64,000 nucleotides of DNA from Tabrizicola soli (GTDB lineage Bacteria > Pseudomonadota > Alphaproteobacteria > Rhodobacterales > Rhodobacteraceae). The stretch spans positions 14,200-78,199 of the forward strand of contig NZ_JAEACP010000018.1 of NCBI RefSeq assembly GCF_015999335.1, in the 5' to 3' direction. The position numbers and the translations under genes are program-made. The notes beneath the pieces are model-generated. The model had not been told where the DNA came from, ran no database searches, and saw nothing but the letters and a program-made list of their open reading frames with translations. Shown here one piece after another: positions 23,541 through 33,531 of the stretch (positions are counted from its first letter, which is position 1; the number at the start of each line of letters is the position of its first letter).

Positions 23541-24911
23541 ATGGCGGAAGACCTGGCCGAAACCGAGGACGAGGTGCTGGACCAGCCCCGGATCGACGCC
23601 GTCCTGGCCGCGGTCGAGGCGGGGGATGGGGAAGGCGTCGATTCGCTGCTGGACCCGCTGCACGCGGCCGATATCGCCGACCTGCTGGAGCAGATCGGCC
23701 CCTCGGACCGGCGGGCGCTGCTGGCGCTCTGGTCGCATGAGATCGACGGCGAGATCCTGTCGGAAATCTCGGAAGGGATCCGCGAGGAAGTGGTCGAGGC
23801 CATGCCGCGCGAGGTGCTGGCCGAGGCGGTGCGCGACCTGGAAACCGACGATGTGGTCGATATCCTGGAGGACCTGGACGCGCCGCAGCAGGAGCTGATC
23901 CTGACGGCGCTGGAGGATGCCGACCGGGTCGCGGTCGAGCAGGCGATGGCCTATCCCGAGAACTCGGCCGGGCGACTGATGCAGCGCGAGCTGGTGGTCG
24001 CGCCCGAGCACTGGACCGTGGGCGAGGCGATCGACTTCCTGCGCGGCGCGGAACACCTGCCGGACCAGTTCTATCACGTGATCCTGGTCGATCCCCGGAT
24101 GACCCCGGTGGGATATGTGACCCTGGGGCGGATCCTGTCCTCGGGCCGCGAGGCGCGGCTGCGCGACATCACCGAGGACAGTTTCCGCAGCGTGACGGCG
24201 ACCGATGCCGAGGCCGATGTCGCCTATATCTTCAACCAGTATCACCTGATCTCCTGCCCGGTGGTCGATGGCTCGGGCCGGCTGGTGGGGGTGATCACCA
24301 TCGACGATGCGATGAACGTGCTGGATGAGGAGCACGAGGAAGACATGCTGCGGCTGGCGGGCGTGGGCGACGAGGCGGATGTGAGCGACGGGCCGGTCGA
24401 GACGGTGAAGCAGCGGCTTCCCTGGCTGGTCGTCAACCTCTTCACCGCGTCGCTTTCGGCGCTGGTGATCAGCCAGTTCCAGAATACGATCGCCACGCTG
24501 GTGGCGCTCGCGGCGCTGATGCCGATCGTGGCCTCGACCGGGGGAATCGCCGGGACGCAGTCGCTGGCGGTGGCGGTGCGGGCCCTGGCGACGCGCGACC
24601 TGACGCGGGCCAATGCGGCGCGGGTGGTGCGGCGCGAGCTTCTGGCGGGGATGATGAACGGGGTGGGCCTCGCGCTGATCCTGGGGGCGGCGGGGGTGGT
24701 GATCTTCGGTGACTGGCATCTGGGCGCGGTGCTGGGGCTGGCGATGATCGTGAACCAGATCGTCGCGGCGCTGGGGGGCGTGCTGGTGCCCCTGACGCTG
24801 GAGCGGATGGGGCTGGACCCGGCGCTGGCCTCGGGGACCTTCGTGACGACGCTGACGGATGTGATGGGATTCTTTGCCTTTCTGGGGCTGGCGACGGTGA
24901 TGCTGACATGA
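23541..24911 (+). CDS. mgtE: Magnesium transporter MgtE
   Basis: 456 residues from the ATG at 23541. Architecture: acidic N-terminal helical domain (residues about 1-130, superhelical ADIADLLEQI repeats), a CBS pair (about 135-260, VTATDAEADVAYIFNQYHLISCPVVDGSGRLVGVITIDD), a connecting helix and five transmembrane helices with the pore motif LMPIVASTGGIAGTQS. It is a dimeric Mg2+ channel gated by cytosolic magnesium. No magnesium riboswitch was recognised in the 119-base leader. Its stop overlaps the next ATG (ATGA). Confidence 0.92.
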   Translation: MAEDLAETEDEVLDQPRIDAVLAAVEAGDGEGVDSLLDPLHAADIADLLEQIGPSDRRALLALWSHEIDGEILSEISEGIREEVVEAMPREVLAEAVRDLETDDVVDILEDLDAPQQELILTALEDADRVAVEQAMAYPENSAGRLMQRELVVAPEHWTVGEAIDFLRGAEHLPDQFYHVILVDPRMTPVGYVTLGRILSSGREARLRDITEDSFRSVTATDAEADVAYIFNQYHLISCPVVDGSGRLVGVITIDDAMNVLDEEHEEDMLRLAGVGDEADVSDGPVETVKQRLPWLVVNLFTASLSALVISQFQNTIATLVALAALMPIVASTGGIAGTQSLAVAVRALATRDLTRANAARVVRRELLAGMMNGVGLALILGAAGVVIFGDWHLGAVLGLAMIVNQIVAALGGVLVPLTLERMGLDPALASGTFVTTLTDVMGFFAFLGLATVMLT

Positions 24912-25468
24912 CGGATGTGAAAGCGCCCGATTTCAAGGCGGTTGCGCGGGCAGAGGCCTTCGCCCGGCGGGCGGCGGCCTTTGCCGCGGGGCAGGGGCAG
25001 GCGGCCGAGATCCTGGCGGATTTCCTGGCGCCGCACCGGGGCAAGGCGCTGTCGGGCTACATGCCGATGCGGTCGGAGATCGACCCCTTGCCGGCGATGG
25101 CGGCGCATCAGGGGCCGGTGGGGGTGCCGGTGATCCTGGAGAAGGCGGCGCCCTTGCGGTTCCGCGAGTGGTCGCCGGGCTGCCGGCTGGTCGAAGGCGC
25201 CTTCAGGGCGATGATCCCGGAGGAGGGGGCCTGGATCGAGCCCCAGGTCATGATCGTGCCGATGCTGGCCTATGATGCGCGGGGTTATCGGCTGGGTTAT
25301 GGCGGCGGGTTCTACGACCGGACGCTGGAGCTGTTGCGCGCGCGCGGGCCGGTGCTGGCGGTGGGGTTCGCCTTTGGGGCGCAGGAGATGGCGGAGGTGC
25401 CGGTGGACGGGTTCGACCAGCGGCTGGACGCGGTGGTCACGGAGAAGGGCGTCACTCTCTTCGGCTGA
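24908..25468 (+). CDS. 5-formyltetrahydrofolate cyclo-ligase
   Basis: 186 residues. It matches the MTHFS family: SGYMPMRSEIDP near residue 50, PLRFREWSPG, and the nucleotide-binding signature YDARGYRLGYGGGFYDRTL (about residues 119-137). The enzyme uses ATP to convert 5-formyl-THF to 5,10-methenyl-THF. Bacterial homologues are called ygfA or fau. Translationally coupled to mgtE by an ATGA overlap. The first 30 residues (FARRAAAFAAGQGQAAEILADFL) are the usual helical start. Confidence 0.88.
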   Translation: MTDVKAPDFKAVARAEAFARRAAAFAAGQGQAAEILADFLAPHRGKALSGYMPMRSEIDPLPAMAAHQGPVGVPVILEKAAPLRFREWSPGCRLVEGAFRAMIPEEGAWIEPQVMIVPMLAYDARGYRLGYGGGFYDRTLELLRARGPVLAVGFAFGAQEMAEVPVDGFDQRLDAVVTEKGVTLFG

Positions 25469-25536
25469 TCGCTCGTCGATGACTTCGTCACTCCTCGCGG
25501 CCGAGGAGGAGACGCAGTCGAACGATGAGGGGGCCG

Positions 25537-26853
25537 TCAGTGCGCGATCTCTTCCTGGCGGACGAACATGTTGCCCCAGGCGCGGTCGATCAGCTCGGGC
25601 GTCATCTGGTAGGGGATGTTCTCAAACTCGCAGACCGCGATCATCTGGTCGATCAGGAACACCGGCTGGTAGTTGGCATAGTTGTTCTGGATCGTCGGGA
25701 ACCTGACCTTCATCAGGTGCATCAGCGCCGTTTCGTCCAGCGGCATCTTCTTCTTGCGCGCGACCATGGCGAAGATCTTCAGGAAGTTCTCCTGGCTGGG
25801 GCCGTCGATCTTGATCTTGAAGAAGATCCGGCGCAGCGCCGCGCCGTCGAAGATCTGGTTCGGGTGGAAGTTGGTCGAGAAGATCACCAGCGTGTCGAAG
25901 GGCACGGTGAATTTCTCGCCCGACTGCAGGGCCAGGATGTCGCGGGATTCCTCCAGCGGCACGATCCAGCGGTTGACGATCTTCTGCGGCGGCTCCTGCT
26001 GGCGGCCGAGGTCGTCGATGATGAAGATGCCGCCGGTGGCCTTGAGCTGCAGGGGCGCCTGGTAGGTGCGGGCGGTGGGGTTGTAGTTGAGGTCCAGCAT
26101 GTCGAGGCTGAGTTCGCCGCCGGTGATGACCGAGGGGCGCTCGCAATAGACATAGCGGTTGTCGAAGCGGTTCGAGGTGCGGCGCAGCGAGTTCGGGTCG
26201 TCCACCGCGGCCTCGGCGGCGGAATGGACGATCGGGTCGTAGACGCTGATGATCTGGCCGGAATATTCGATCGCGCGGGGGACATAGACCTTGTCGCCAA
26301 GCGCGGCGCGGATGCCGTGGCTGATCGAGGACTTGCCGTTGCCCGGCGGGCCGTAGAGCAGGATCGAGCGGCCGGAGGTCACGGCGGGGCCGAGGTTGTC
26401 GATCAGGTCGGGCGGCAGGATCAGGTGGCCCATGCCGGACATCAGCTGGTCCCGGTTCAGGCGGATGTCGCGCACCGACTGGCGCTTGATCTGCACGCCA
26501 TACTGATCCAGCGGTACCGGCATCGCGCCGTAGTATTCGGACTGCGAGAGGGCATCCAGCGCGCGCGCCTTGCCGGCATCGGTCAGCTCGTAGCCCATCT
26601 CGTTGCCGGCATTGGCATGCAGCGTGCCGGTCGCGGTCAAAAGCTTCTGCGACCGGGCGAGGTCCACCAGTTCCTGGGTCAGCGGCACCGGCAGGCATAT
26701 CACCTTGGACAGTGCGGAGACCTGGTCCTGGTTGGTGCGGAACATCGACTTCAAGAGGATGTCACGCATCATCACGGTCGAGAGGCCGGTATCGGCCAGC
26801 GACCGGGGCGAGGGTGGCGGCGTGACGCCGGACACCGGGGCTTCAGCGTTCAT
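25537..26853 (-). CDS. AAA+ ATPase linked to the Tad pilus locus
   Basis: 438 residues. A Pro-rich N-terminus and a helical domain (MMRDILLKSMFRTNQDQVSALSKVICLP) precede an AAA+ module: Walker A GPPGNGKSS (about residues 165-173), Walker B IFIIDDLGRQ (about 268-277), sensor-1-like VIFSTNFHPNQ and an arginine-finger-like ALRRIFFKIKI. Related ATPases occur at the end of rhodobacterial tad loci; none, to my knowledge, has been characterised. The gene follows the prepilin peptidase by 63 bases on the same strand. A role in pilus assembly or in remodelling a Tad component is inference from position. Confidence 0.75.
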   Translation of the reverse strand: MNAEAPVSGVTPPPSPRSLADTGLSTVMMRDILLKSMFRTNQDQVSALSKVICLPVPLTQELVDLARSQKLLTATGTLHANAGNEMGYELTDAGKARALDALSQSEYYGAMPVPLDQYGVQIKRQSVRDIRLNRDQLMSGMGHLILPPDLIDNLGPAVTSGRSILLYGPPGNGKSSISHGIRAALGDKVYVPRAIEYSGQIISVYDPIVHSAAEAAVDDPNSLRRTSNRFDNRYVYCERPSVITGGELSLDMLDLNYNPTARTYQAPLQLKATGGIFIIDDLGRQQEPPQKIVNRWIVPLEESRDILALQSGEKFTVPFDTLVIFSTNFHPNQIFDGAALRRIFFKIKIDGPSQENFLKIFAMVARKKKMPLDETALMHLMKVRFPTIQNNYANYQPVFLIDQMIAVCEFENIPYQMTPELIDRAWGNMFVRQEEIAH

Positions 26854-26916
26854 TCGACAAGCTCCGTGGACAATCGCGGCAAAGGGCTTTGATTTGAGTC
26901 TTAGGCGTAACTTGTG

Positions 26917-27414
26917 TCAGACCTGTGGCCAGATGGCGGCAACAAGATAGATCACGACCATGGCCGAAAGCGCCACGCCGAAGGGCATGATGCGCCAGTG
27001 CCGGAAGCCGACCCACTGGTCCGAGGCGCGGCTTACGGCGGGAATCAGGCGGACCAGCTGCACGGCAAGGGTGGCGCCCAACATGCTGAGGGCGATGAGG
27101 ATCAGCACCTCGCCGATGGGCGCGCCGACGAAGACCGGCGAGATCGCGGCGGCGAACTTGCCGTCGCCGCCGGGAAAGCGGAACAGCGCGAAGGCGAGGT
27201 AGGCGATCAGGATCCCGATCCCGAGGAAGGCGAAGCCCCAGAACCAGGCGGTCCAGGTCGGCACGGCGAGCCAGCCAAGAAGCGGCCAGACGGCGGCCAT
27301 CGCCATGACCGCCCTGTTCGGGATCTTGAGGCGCTTGAGGTCGCTGAGGGCCGCCCAGATCGCGATGGGCAGCACGGGAACCAGCAGGATCAACGCTCCG
27401 GTCGGGGTAATCAT
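26917..27414 (-). CDS. cpaA: Prepilin peptidase (CpaA/TadV)
   Basis: 165 residues, five or six transmembrane helices. The two catalytic aspartates of GxGD-type aspartic proteases are present: the one in WAALSDLKRLKIPN (about residue 25) and the one in FPGGDGKFAAA (about 83). It would cleave the Flp pilins after the Gly of G-AVTVDW. TadV-type short form lacking the N-methylation domain. Its ATG overlaps the tadD TAA by one base. Confidence 0.88.
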   Translation of the reverse strand: MITPTGALILLVPVLPIAIWAALSDLKRLKIPNRAVMAMAAVWPLLGWLAVPTWTAWFWGFAFLGIGILIAYLAFALFRFPGGDGKFAAAISPVFVGAPIGEVLILIALSMLGATLAVQLVRLIPAVSRASDQWVGFRHWRIMPFGVALSAMVVIYLVAAIWPQV

Positions 27415-28271
27415 TACAGCTTCACATTGGAATCGAGGGTTTCAAGGCTGCGTGCCGCAGCGTCGAAATACTGCGGATGCGTGTCGATCGCCTGCTGCAA
27501 CAGGCCCTTGCCCACCGCGACATCGCCCTGCTTGATCGCGGCGAGCCCGAGGGAATAGAGGAGCTCCGCCCGCTCGGTCTGGGTCATGCGGACCACGGGC
27601 AGGTCGTATTTGCGCTGGGCGGCGCGGGCGAGGACGAGGTTGTTCTTGGCGGTGAACATCGACGGGTCGTAGGTCAGCGCCTCGGTGAACAGCTTCTCTG
27701 CGCCCGCCGCGTCGCCCCGGGTCAGCTTGGAAAAGCCCCAGTTGTTCAGCACGCTGGCCGGCCGCGTGGTCAGGCCGGTGGCGGTCTCGTAGAAGCTGTC
27801 GGCCTTCTTCCAGTTCTTGTCGGCATCGGCCACCATCGCCTCGAGCCGGTAGCGGTCGAAGCTTTCGTGGGTGGGCGGGATCTGGTTCAGTTCGGCCTTG
27901 GCCTCGGCCCATTGGTTCGAGCGGATCAGCGCGTCGGCCAGCATCACCCGGTCATCGGCCACCGCCTCGGGATGGGCGACGACCTGGCGCCAGACCTGCG
28001 CGGCCTCGGTCGGTTTCTGGGCGCGGGTCAGGGATTTGCCGAGGCCGCGCATCAGGTCGACGCGGCCGGGGTTGTCCTGGACGGCCTTGGTGAAATAGGC
28101 CACCGCCTCGCCGGGGTCGGCGACGGTGAGCATCACCTCGTTCAGGTTGGATTCGTCGATGACGTTGATGTCCTTCATCGCCCGCTTGACCTGCGCGTCG
28201 GAATTGTTCTGGCAGGCGGACAGGGCGAGGGCGCTGCCGAGGCAGAGCATGACAAGACCCGGGTGGCGCAT
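27414..28271 (-). CDS. tadD: TadD-like TPR lipoprotein
   Basis: 285 residues. Lipoprotein signal ALSAC (Cys about 20), then TPR-like helical repeats from about residue 55 to 275 (AVAYFTKAVQDNPGRVDLMRGLGKSL; PASVLNNWGFSKLTRGDAAGAEKLFTEAL). TadD proteins are outer-membrane-associated pilotins or scaffolds of the Tad secretin. Position between the second TPR lipoprotein and cpaA matches other tad loci. Confidence 0.82.
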   Translation of the reverse strand: MRHPGLVMLCLGSALALSACQNNSDAQVKRAMKDINVIDESNLNEVMLTVADPGEAVAYFTKAVQDNPGRVDLMRGLGKSLTRAQKPTEAAQVWRQVVAHPEAVADDRVMLADALIRSNQWAEAKAELNQIPPTHESFDRYRLEAMVADADKNWKKADSFYETATGLTTRPASVLNNWGFSKLTRGDAAGAEKLFTEALTYDPSMFTAKNNLVLARAAQRKYDLPVVRMTQTERAELLYSLGLAAIKQGDVAVGKGLLQQAIDTHPQYFDAAARSLETLDSNVKL

Positions 28272-28319
28272 CTTGGGCGTCCTTTTTTCAGACTGCTCGT
28301 TGACTGCTCGGGGTCCCGT

Positions 28320-28868
28320 CTAGAGCTGGGTGAGAAGGACGTATTTGCCCTTTTCCTGCCGGACGAGGCGGAACCCGCCTTCTTCTTCTTGGCTGGGATC
28401 ATACACCGCCGATTCGCTTCGGGCGATAGCAAGCTTCAGATTTTCGCGGATCGAGTCCGTTTGGCCACTGTCCAGCGCGAAGGCCTGCTGGAAATAGATC
28501 CGCGCCTCGCCGAAATTGCCGCGTTCCATCAGGACGACGCCAAGGTTGTTCAGGGCCGGGACGGAGCTGTTGTCCTGCTCGACCGCGCGCCGCAGGATCT
28601 GCTCGGCCTGGCCCAGGCGCCCCAGCGCGAGGTTGGCCGAGCCGATGGCGGAAAGGACATCGGTGGTGATCCCCTCCTCGCCGGCGGCGCGGAGATAGGC
28701 CTTGAGCGCCAGTTCGGGCTGTTTCGCCTCCATCAGCCGGTGGCCGACCATGAGGCCATCGACCGCCTCGCCGCGCGGATCGACGCCGTAGGGCTGGTTG
28801 CGCGAGACGCCCGACCCGGGGGTGCAGGCGGCCAGGGCGAGGGGGATCAGGAGGAGAAGGGTGCGCAT
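28320..28868 (-). CDS. TPR lipoprotein of the Tad locus
   Basis: 182 residues from the ATG at 28868 (MRTLLLLIPLALAAC, lipobox Cys 15). Three TPR-like repeats follow (about residues 45-150; AIGSANLALGRLGQAEQILRRA, ALNNLGVVLMERGNFGEARIYF). It is a second, shorter TadD-like lipoprotein, directly after tadC (19-base gap). Probably an envelope scaffold of the pilus; its separate role from the 285-residue protein is unknown. Confidence 0.8.
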   Translation of the reverse strand: MRTLLLLIPLALAACTPGSGVSRNQPYGVDPRGEAVDGLMVGHRLMEAKQPELALKAYLRAAGEEGITTDVLSAIGSANLALGRLGQAEQILRRAVEQDNSSVPALNNLGVVLMERGNFGEARIYFQQAFALDSGQTDSIRENLKLAIARSESAVYDPSQEEEGGFRLVRQEKGKYVLLTQL

Positions 28869-28887
28869 CAGCGCGGCCGGGCCGCCG

Positions 28888-29853
28888 TCACATGTTCCCG
28901 AGCATTGTTGCGATGCCATAAAGCGACGGACCGATGAGGATGACCAGAAGGGGCGGGACGGTGAACAGCATTGTGCCAAGGGTCAGCTTGGTCGGCAACA
29001 TGTTTGCCTTTTCCTCGGCCCGCATGATCCGTTTGTCGCGCATGTCGGCGGAATAGACCCGCAGCGCCTCGGCGACCGAGGTGCCGAAGGTCGCGGACTG
29101 GACCAGCGTGGTGACGAAGGAGGCGACGTCGGGCACGCCCACACGCTCGGCCATGTCCTTGAGCACCGAAGTGCGGTCCTTGCCGGCCTTGATCTCTTGC
29201 GCGACCATCTCGAATTCGTCCGCCAGCGCGGGATAGGCGGCGCGGCTTTCCTTGCCGAGGCGGATGATCGACTGGTCAAGCGACTGCCCGGCCTCGACGC
29301 AGACCAGCATCAGGTCGAGCGCGTCGGGGAAGCCCTCGATGATCTCGGTCCTGCGCTTCTCGACGCGCTTGTCGACCCAGTAGCGCGGGATGAAATAGCC
29401 GACGAAGCAGGGGATCAGGGTATAGAGCACCAGCGACTTGCCCGAAACCTCGGCCGTGTAGGACTGGATCAGGGCATAGACCGCGCCGACCATCAGGAAG
29501 CTGACGCCGAGGATGAACTGCATCGCATGGAACATGCGCACGGCGTTCTTCGAGTCGTAGCCCGCCCGCAGCATCTTGAGCTTGGCGGCCGAAAGCTCCT
29601 CTTTCTTCTGCGGTTCGAGGAAATGGGCGAATTTCTCGAGCTTGTCGAGGCGCCCGGCCTTGCGCAGGGCGCGCTTCTTGTCCTTGGTCCCGGCGGCGGG
29701 CTGCACCTCCTTCAACTCGCGGAAGCGGTCGCGCTGCTTCTTCATCACGGTGGGCAGCGCGATCAGGATCAGCAGGAGGCCGAGCAGGCCGATCGCCAGA
29801 AGCGGGCCCAGCGGGCCGAAACGGTCGGTCAGGAAGGACAGGGCAGCATCCAT
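28888..29853 (-). CDS. tadC: Tad inner-membrane platform protein TadC
   Basis: 321 residues. N-terminal transmembrane helix (about 17-35), a charged region, a second helix pair, then the type II secretion F domain (GFPDALDLMLVCVEAGQSLDQSIIRLGKE; FVTTLVQSATFGTSVAEALRVYSADMRDKR) and a final transmembrane helix (about 290-312). TadC pairs with TadB as the platform driven by the CpaF ATPase. It is eight bases downstream of tadB. Confidence 0.9.
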   Translation of the reverse strand: MDAALSFLTDRFGPLGPLLAIGLLGLLLILIALPTVMKKQRDRFRELKEVQPAAGTKDKKRALRKAGRLDKLEKFAHFLEPQKKEELSAAKLKMLRAGYDSKNAVRMFHAMQFILGVSFLMVGAVYALIQSYTAEVSGKSLVLYTLIPCFVGYFIPRYWVDKRVEKRRTEIIEGFPDALDLMLVCVEAGQSLDQSIIRLGKESRAAYPALADEFEMVAQEIKAGKDRTSVLKDMAERVGVPDVASFVTTLVQSATFGTSVAEALRVYSADMRDKRIMRAEEKANMLPTKLTLGTMLFTVPPLLVILIGPSLYGIATMLGNM

Positions 29854-29861
29854 CGCGGGCC

Positions 29862-30830
29862 TCAGACCTTAATGTTGGTCATCATCTTCATGTAGATGAT
29901 GTTGATGATCAGGAAGACGACGACGAAAAGCGCGGCCGGAATGAAGGCGGCGGTTTCCTTCACGTCGTCGTAATAGTCGGGGCGGACCACGGTGATCAGG
30001 ATCAGCGCGCCGATCGGGAAGGCCGAGAGGAACATGCCGGACCATTTCGCCTCGGCGGTGATGGCGCGGACCCGGCGGAACAGCTTGAAGCGGGCGCGGA
30101 TCACCTTGGCGAGGCCCTCCAGGATCTCGGCCAGGTTGCCGCCCGATTGCTGCTGGATCGACACGGCGACGGCGAGGAAGCGCAGGTCCTGGCTGTCCAT
30201 CCGCTCGGCGAAGGCCTTGAGCGATTCGGTCACGTCGCGGCCATAGGCGGCCTCGTCGGCGATCACGCCGAATTCCGAGCCCAAGGGATCGGGGATTTCC
30301 TTGGCGACGATGCCGATGGCGGTCGAGAACGGGTGGCCGACGCGCAGGCTGCGCACCATGAGCTCGATCGAGTCGGGCAGCTGCTCCTCAAGCAGGTTCA
30401 TCCGCTTCTTGGCCTTGCTGTTGACCCAGTAGTAGACCCCGCCCACCCCCATCACCGCGCCAAGCGCCAGCCGGACCGGCAGGGCCGCAGGGGTGAAGAC
30501 GCTGAGCATCATGAAGGCCAGCACCGAGACCATCGCCATCACCCCCATCAGGGCCTTGGGCGAGAAGGCGATGTTCGCCCGCTGCGCCTTCTTGGCGAAG
30601 ACCGAGTAGAGCGGGATGCTTTTCGAGTTCAGGTGCTGGTTCATCTCCTTGCGGAGCTGTTCGAGCACCTGCTCGCGGTTGGCGTTCTTTTCCAGAAGCG
30701 CAAGCCGGCGGCTGAGGCGGTTGTTCAGGCTGATCGACTTGCCGAAGGCGGTCAGATAGACGCCCTCGACGATCACCACGACGGCGACGAAGATCAGGAT
30801 ATAGATGAGCGGCTCGATGCTGATCTGCAT
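29862..30830 (-). CDS. tadB: Tad inner-membrane platform protein TadB
   Basis: 322 residues. One N-terminal transmembrane helix (about 6-24), a cytosolic segment, two helices near 90-135, the T2SSF core (LPDSIELMVRSLRVGHPFSTAIGIVAKEIPDPLGSEF; AVSIQQQSGGNLAEILEGLAKVIR) and two C-terminal helices. It forms the platform with TadC. Only eight bases separate it from cpaF. Confidence 0.9.
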   Translation of the reverse strand: MQISIEPLIYILIFVAVVVIVEGVYLTAFGKSISLNNRLSRRLALLEKNANREQVLEQLRKEMNQHLNSKSIPLYSVFAKKAQRANIAFSPKALMGVMAMVSVLAFMMLSVFTPAALPVRLALGAVMGVGGVYYWVNSKAKKRMNLLEEQLPDSIELMVRSLRVGHPFSTAIGIVAKEIPDPLGSEFGVIADEAAYGRDVTESLKAFAERMDSQDLRFLAVAVSIQQQSGGNLAEILEGLAKVIRARFKLFRRVRAITAEAKWSGMFLSAFPIGALILITVVRPDYYDDVKETAAFIPAALFVVVFLIINIIYMKMMTNIKV

Positions 30831-30838
30831 GGGGGGCC

Positions 30839-32254
30839 TCAGATGATCGGTTCGTAGATCGAGGCCGGCAGGTCATAGCCCCACTGGCGGAATCGGTCCG
30901 AGTAATAGGACCGCAACCCGGTGGCGTTGAAGCGGCCGATGATCTTGCCCGAGGGCTCGACGCCGAGGCGTTCGAAGCGGAACACCTCCTGCATCGAGAT
31001 GACCTCGCCCTCCATGCCGGTGATCTCGGTTACCGAGGTCATGCGGCGGGTGCCGTCCTGCAGGCGGCTGGCCTGGACGATCAGGTTGACGGCGCTGGCG
31101 ATCTGGCTGCGCATGGCCTTCAGCGGCATCTCGATCCCGGCCATGGCGACCATGTTCTCAAGGCGGCTGATCGCGTCGCGCGGGTTGTTGGCGTGGATCG
31201 TCGTCATCGAGCCGTCGTGGCCGGTGTTCATCGCCTGCAGCATGTCGATGACCTCCTCGCCGCGGGTTTCCCCCACGATGATCCGGTCGGGACGCATACG
31301 AAGCGCGTTGCGCAGGCAGTCGCGCTGGGTGACTGCGCCCTTGCCCTCGACGTTGGCGGGGCGGCTTTCCATCCGGCCGACATGGACCTGCTGGAGCTGG
31401 AGTTCGGCCGTATCCTCGATCGTGAGGACGCGTTCGTGGTTGTCGATGAAGGAGGAGAGCGCGTTCAGCGTGGTCGTCTTGCCCGAGCCCGTCCCGCCCG
31501 AGACGATGATGTTCAGCCGGCAGGAGACGGCGGCCTGGAGATAGGCGGCCATCTCGTCGGTGAAGGCACCGAAGCGGACCAGGTCCTCGATCTTCAGCTT
31601 GTCCTTCTTGAACTTGCGGATCGAGACCAGCGAGCCGTCCACCGCGATCGGCGGGATCATGCAGTTGAAGCGGCTGCCGTCCTGCAGGCGGGCGTCGCAA
31701 TAGGGGTTGGATTCGTCGACCCGGCGGCCCACGGCGCTGACGATCTTGTCGATGATGCGCAGAAGGTGGCGTTCGTCGCGGAAGGTGACGTCCGAAAGCT
31801 CCAGCCGGCCGGCGCGTTCGACGAAGATGCGCTTCGGGCCGTTGACCAGGATGTCGTTGATCGTCTCGTCCTTCAACAGCGGCTCGAGCGGGCCGAGGCC
31901 CATGACCTCGTCGTAGAGTTCCTGCGTGAGGGCGAGGCGGTCGTCCTTGTTCAGCGCGACCGACATCTCGTCCAGCGCCTCGGTCGCAAGCGAGGCGATC
32001 TCGGTGCGCAGCTGCTGCTCGGAGGCGGATTCCAGGGCCGAGAGGTTCAGGTCTTCCAGAAGGCGCTTGTGGATCTCGACCTTGAGCTCGGTCAGGCGTT
32101 CCTTGCGCTTCTTTTCCTTGTCGGCCGCCATCGCCTCGGCCGGGTTGCGCTGGGGGACGGCGACGGCGGGGCGCATCGTGCTGGCCGGCTTTTCCGCCGG
32201 GGCCGTGGCGCCCGGGTTGCTGGCGGGCGTGTTGTTCTTGAAACGGCTAAACAC
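30839..32254 (-). CDS. cpaF: Tad pilus secretion ATPase CpaF/TadA
   Basis: 471 residues. A variable Pro/Ala/Lys-rich N-terminus (about 70 residues) is followed by the T2SSE domain: [18 protein letters not shown], Walker [15 protein letters not shown] (about residues 255-268), ASP box [10 protein letters not shown], Walker [13 protein letters not shown] (about 325-336) and the His box [16 protein letters not shown]. It is the hexameric motor for Flp pilus extension and probably retraction. Between cpaE and tadB in canonical order. Confidence 0.93.
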   Translation of the reverse strand: MFSRFKNNTPASNPGATAPAEKPASTMRPAVAVPQRNPAEAMAADKEKKRKERLTELKVEIHKRLLEDLNLSALESASEQQLRTEIASLATEALDEMSVALNKDDRLALTQELYDEVMGLGPLEPLLKDETINDILVNGPKRIFVERAGRLELSDVTFRDERHLLRIIDKIVSAVGRRVDESNPYCDARLQDGSRFNCMIPPIAVDGSLVSIRKFKKDKLKIEDLVRFGAFTDEMAAYLQAAVSCRLNIIVSGGTGSGKTTTLNALSSFIDNHERVLTIEDTAELQLQQVHVGRMESRPANVEGKGAVTQRDCLRNALRMRPDRIIVGETRGEEVIDMLQAMNTGHDGSMTTIHANNPRDAISRLENMVAMAGIEMPLKAMRSQIASAVNLIVQASRLQDGTRRMTSVTEITGMEGEVISMQEVFRFERLGVEPSGKIIGRFNATGLRSYYSDRFRQWGYDLPASIYEPII

Positions 32255-32271
32255 GGATCAATCCCCCTTGA

Positions 32272-33531
32272 TCAAGCCTTGGCGGACTCGGTCGCCTTGT
32301 TCACGTCGTACAAGGACTTGGCGAGTTTCTGCAGTTCCTTGCGCAGCGGGTTCTTGGCCGCGCTTTCGGCGATGGGCAGGCCGTGGTCATTGGCCTGGGT
32401 GATCTGCTCGCCGCCGTCGGGCAGCTGCACCTCGATGACGATGTCCAGGCTTTCCGCCATGCGCTTGACGCGGGCCTTGGCAGAGAGGTCGGTGAACTTG
32501 GGCGCGCGGTTCAGGATGTAGCGGACCTTTTCGTGCGGCAGCGCCTCGGCCTTCAGGGCGCGGATGAAGCGCAGGATGTTCTGGGCCGAGCGCAGGTCGA
32601 GTTCCAGGAGCGCGAAATAGACATGCGCCCGGGTCAGCACGGCCTCGGTCCAGGAGACGACGGTGGAGGGCATGTCGACGATCACGAAGTCGAAATTCGC
32701 CTGCGCGGTGTCCAGGATGCGGCCCACGTCATCGGGCGTGATCATCTCGAGCGGCAGCATGTCGGCCGGAGCGGTCAGCACGTGCAGCTTGTCGTTGAAG
32801 GTCTGCATCGACTTCATCAGGCTGTCGGCATCGAGGGCCGCGGTGTCGGTAAGGACCTCGAGCACGGCCTCCTTGCGCGACAGGTCGAGATAGGTGGCGA
32901 TGGCGCCGAACTGCAGGTCGAGGTCAAGCACGCAGACACGCGTGCCCTCGCTGTCGGGAAGCGTGGCCAGCTCCCATCCGAGGTTGGCGGCGAAAGTCGA
33001 GGCGCCGACCCCACCCGCCATGCCGTGCACGGGCAGGATCACGCCGTTGCGGTCGCCCTTGGGGCGCAGGTTGGGGTTGAAGGTGCCGGTTTCGGGGTCG
33101 AAGCCGGGGGGGACGACCGGATCGGGCCGGCGCAGGCGCTCGATCGCCTCGTGCAGCGAGCCCTCGGGCAGGGGGTAGGGGACGAAATCGTCGGCGCCGA
33201 GCTTCAGCATCTGGTGCAGGACCGAGGGGCTGACCTGGTTGGCGATGAGCAGAACCTTGATCTTCTTGGCCTTGGCCGCCTTGATCACGTCGTTCATCTT
33301 GGACAGTTCGCTCTCGTCCTCGCTGTCGACGGCGATGGCGACGAACTGCATTCCGGTGCTGTCGGGCTGCTTGAGGAAGACAAGCGCATCCTCGAAATTG
33401 AGATCGCCCCAGGCTTCGCCCAGCTCCTGCTCCATGTCGTCGATCAGAAGGTCGAATCGCTGCACGTCGCGGGAAATCGTGCAGGCGAGGATCGGGGCGG
33501 GATCACTGTTTACGGTGGGCTTGCTTGTCAT
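32272..33531 (-). CDS. cpaE: CpaE/TadZ pilus-positioning ATPase
   Basis: 419 residues. Receiver-like N-terminal domain (about 1-145, atypical, with KIKVLLIANQVSPSVLHQML), then a MinD/ParA-like domain with the deviant P-loop GMAGGVGASTFAANLGWEL (about residues 170-188), where the usual Lys after the second Gly-rich step is Ala, and CVLDLDLQFGAIATYLDLS. This degenerate Walker A is common in TadZ/CpaE, which localise Tad machinery to a pole. A 240-base gap upstream, containing a terminator, suggests its own promoter. Confidence 0.88.
   Translation of the reverse strand: MTSKPTVNSDPAPILACTISRDVQRFDLLIDDMEQELGEAWGDLNFEDALVFLKQPDSTGMQFVAIAVDSEDESELSKMNDVIKAAKAKKIKVLLIANQVSPSVLHQMLKLGADDFVPYPLPEGSLHEAIERLRRPDPVVPPGFDPETGTFNPNLRPKGDRNGVILPVHGMAGGVGASTFAANLGWELATLPDSEGTRVCVLDLDLQFGAIATYLDLSRKEAVLEVLTDTAALDADSLMKSMQTFNDKLHVLTAPADMLPLEMITPDDVGRILDTAQANFDFVIVDMPSTVVSWTEAVLTRAHVYFALLELDLRSAQNILRFIRALKAEALPHEKVRYILNRAPKFTDLSAKARVKRMAESLDIVIEVQLPDGGEQITQANDHGLPIAESAAKNPLRKELQKLAKSLYDVNKATESAKA

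Noticed and set aside
32262-32275. TTGATCAAG near the cpaE stop as an FNR box
   Set aside because: No four-base spacer between half sites and located at a gene end.
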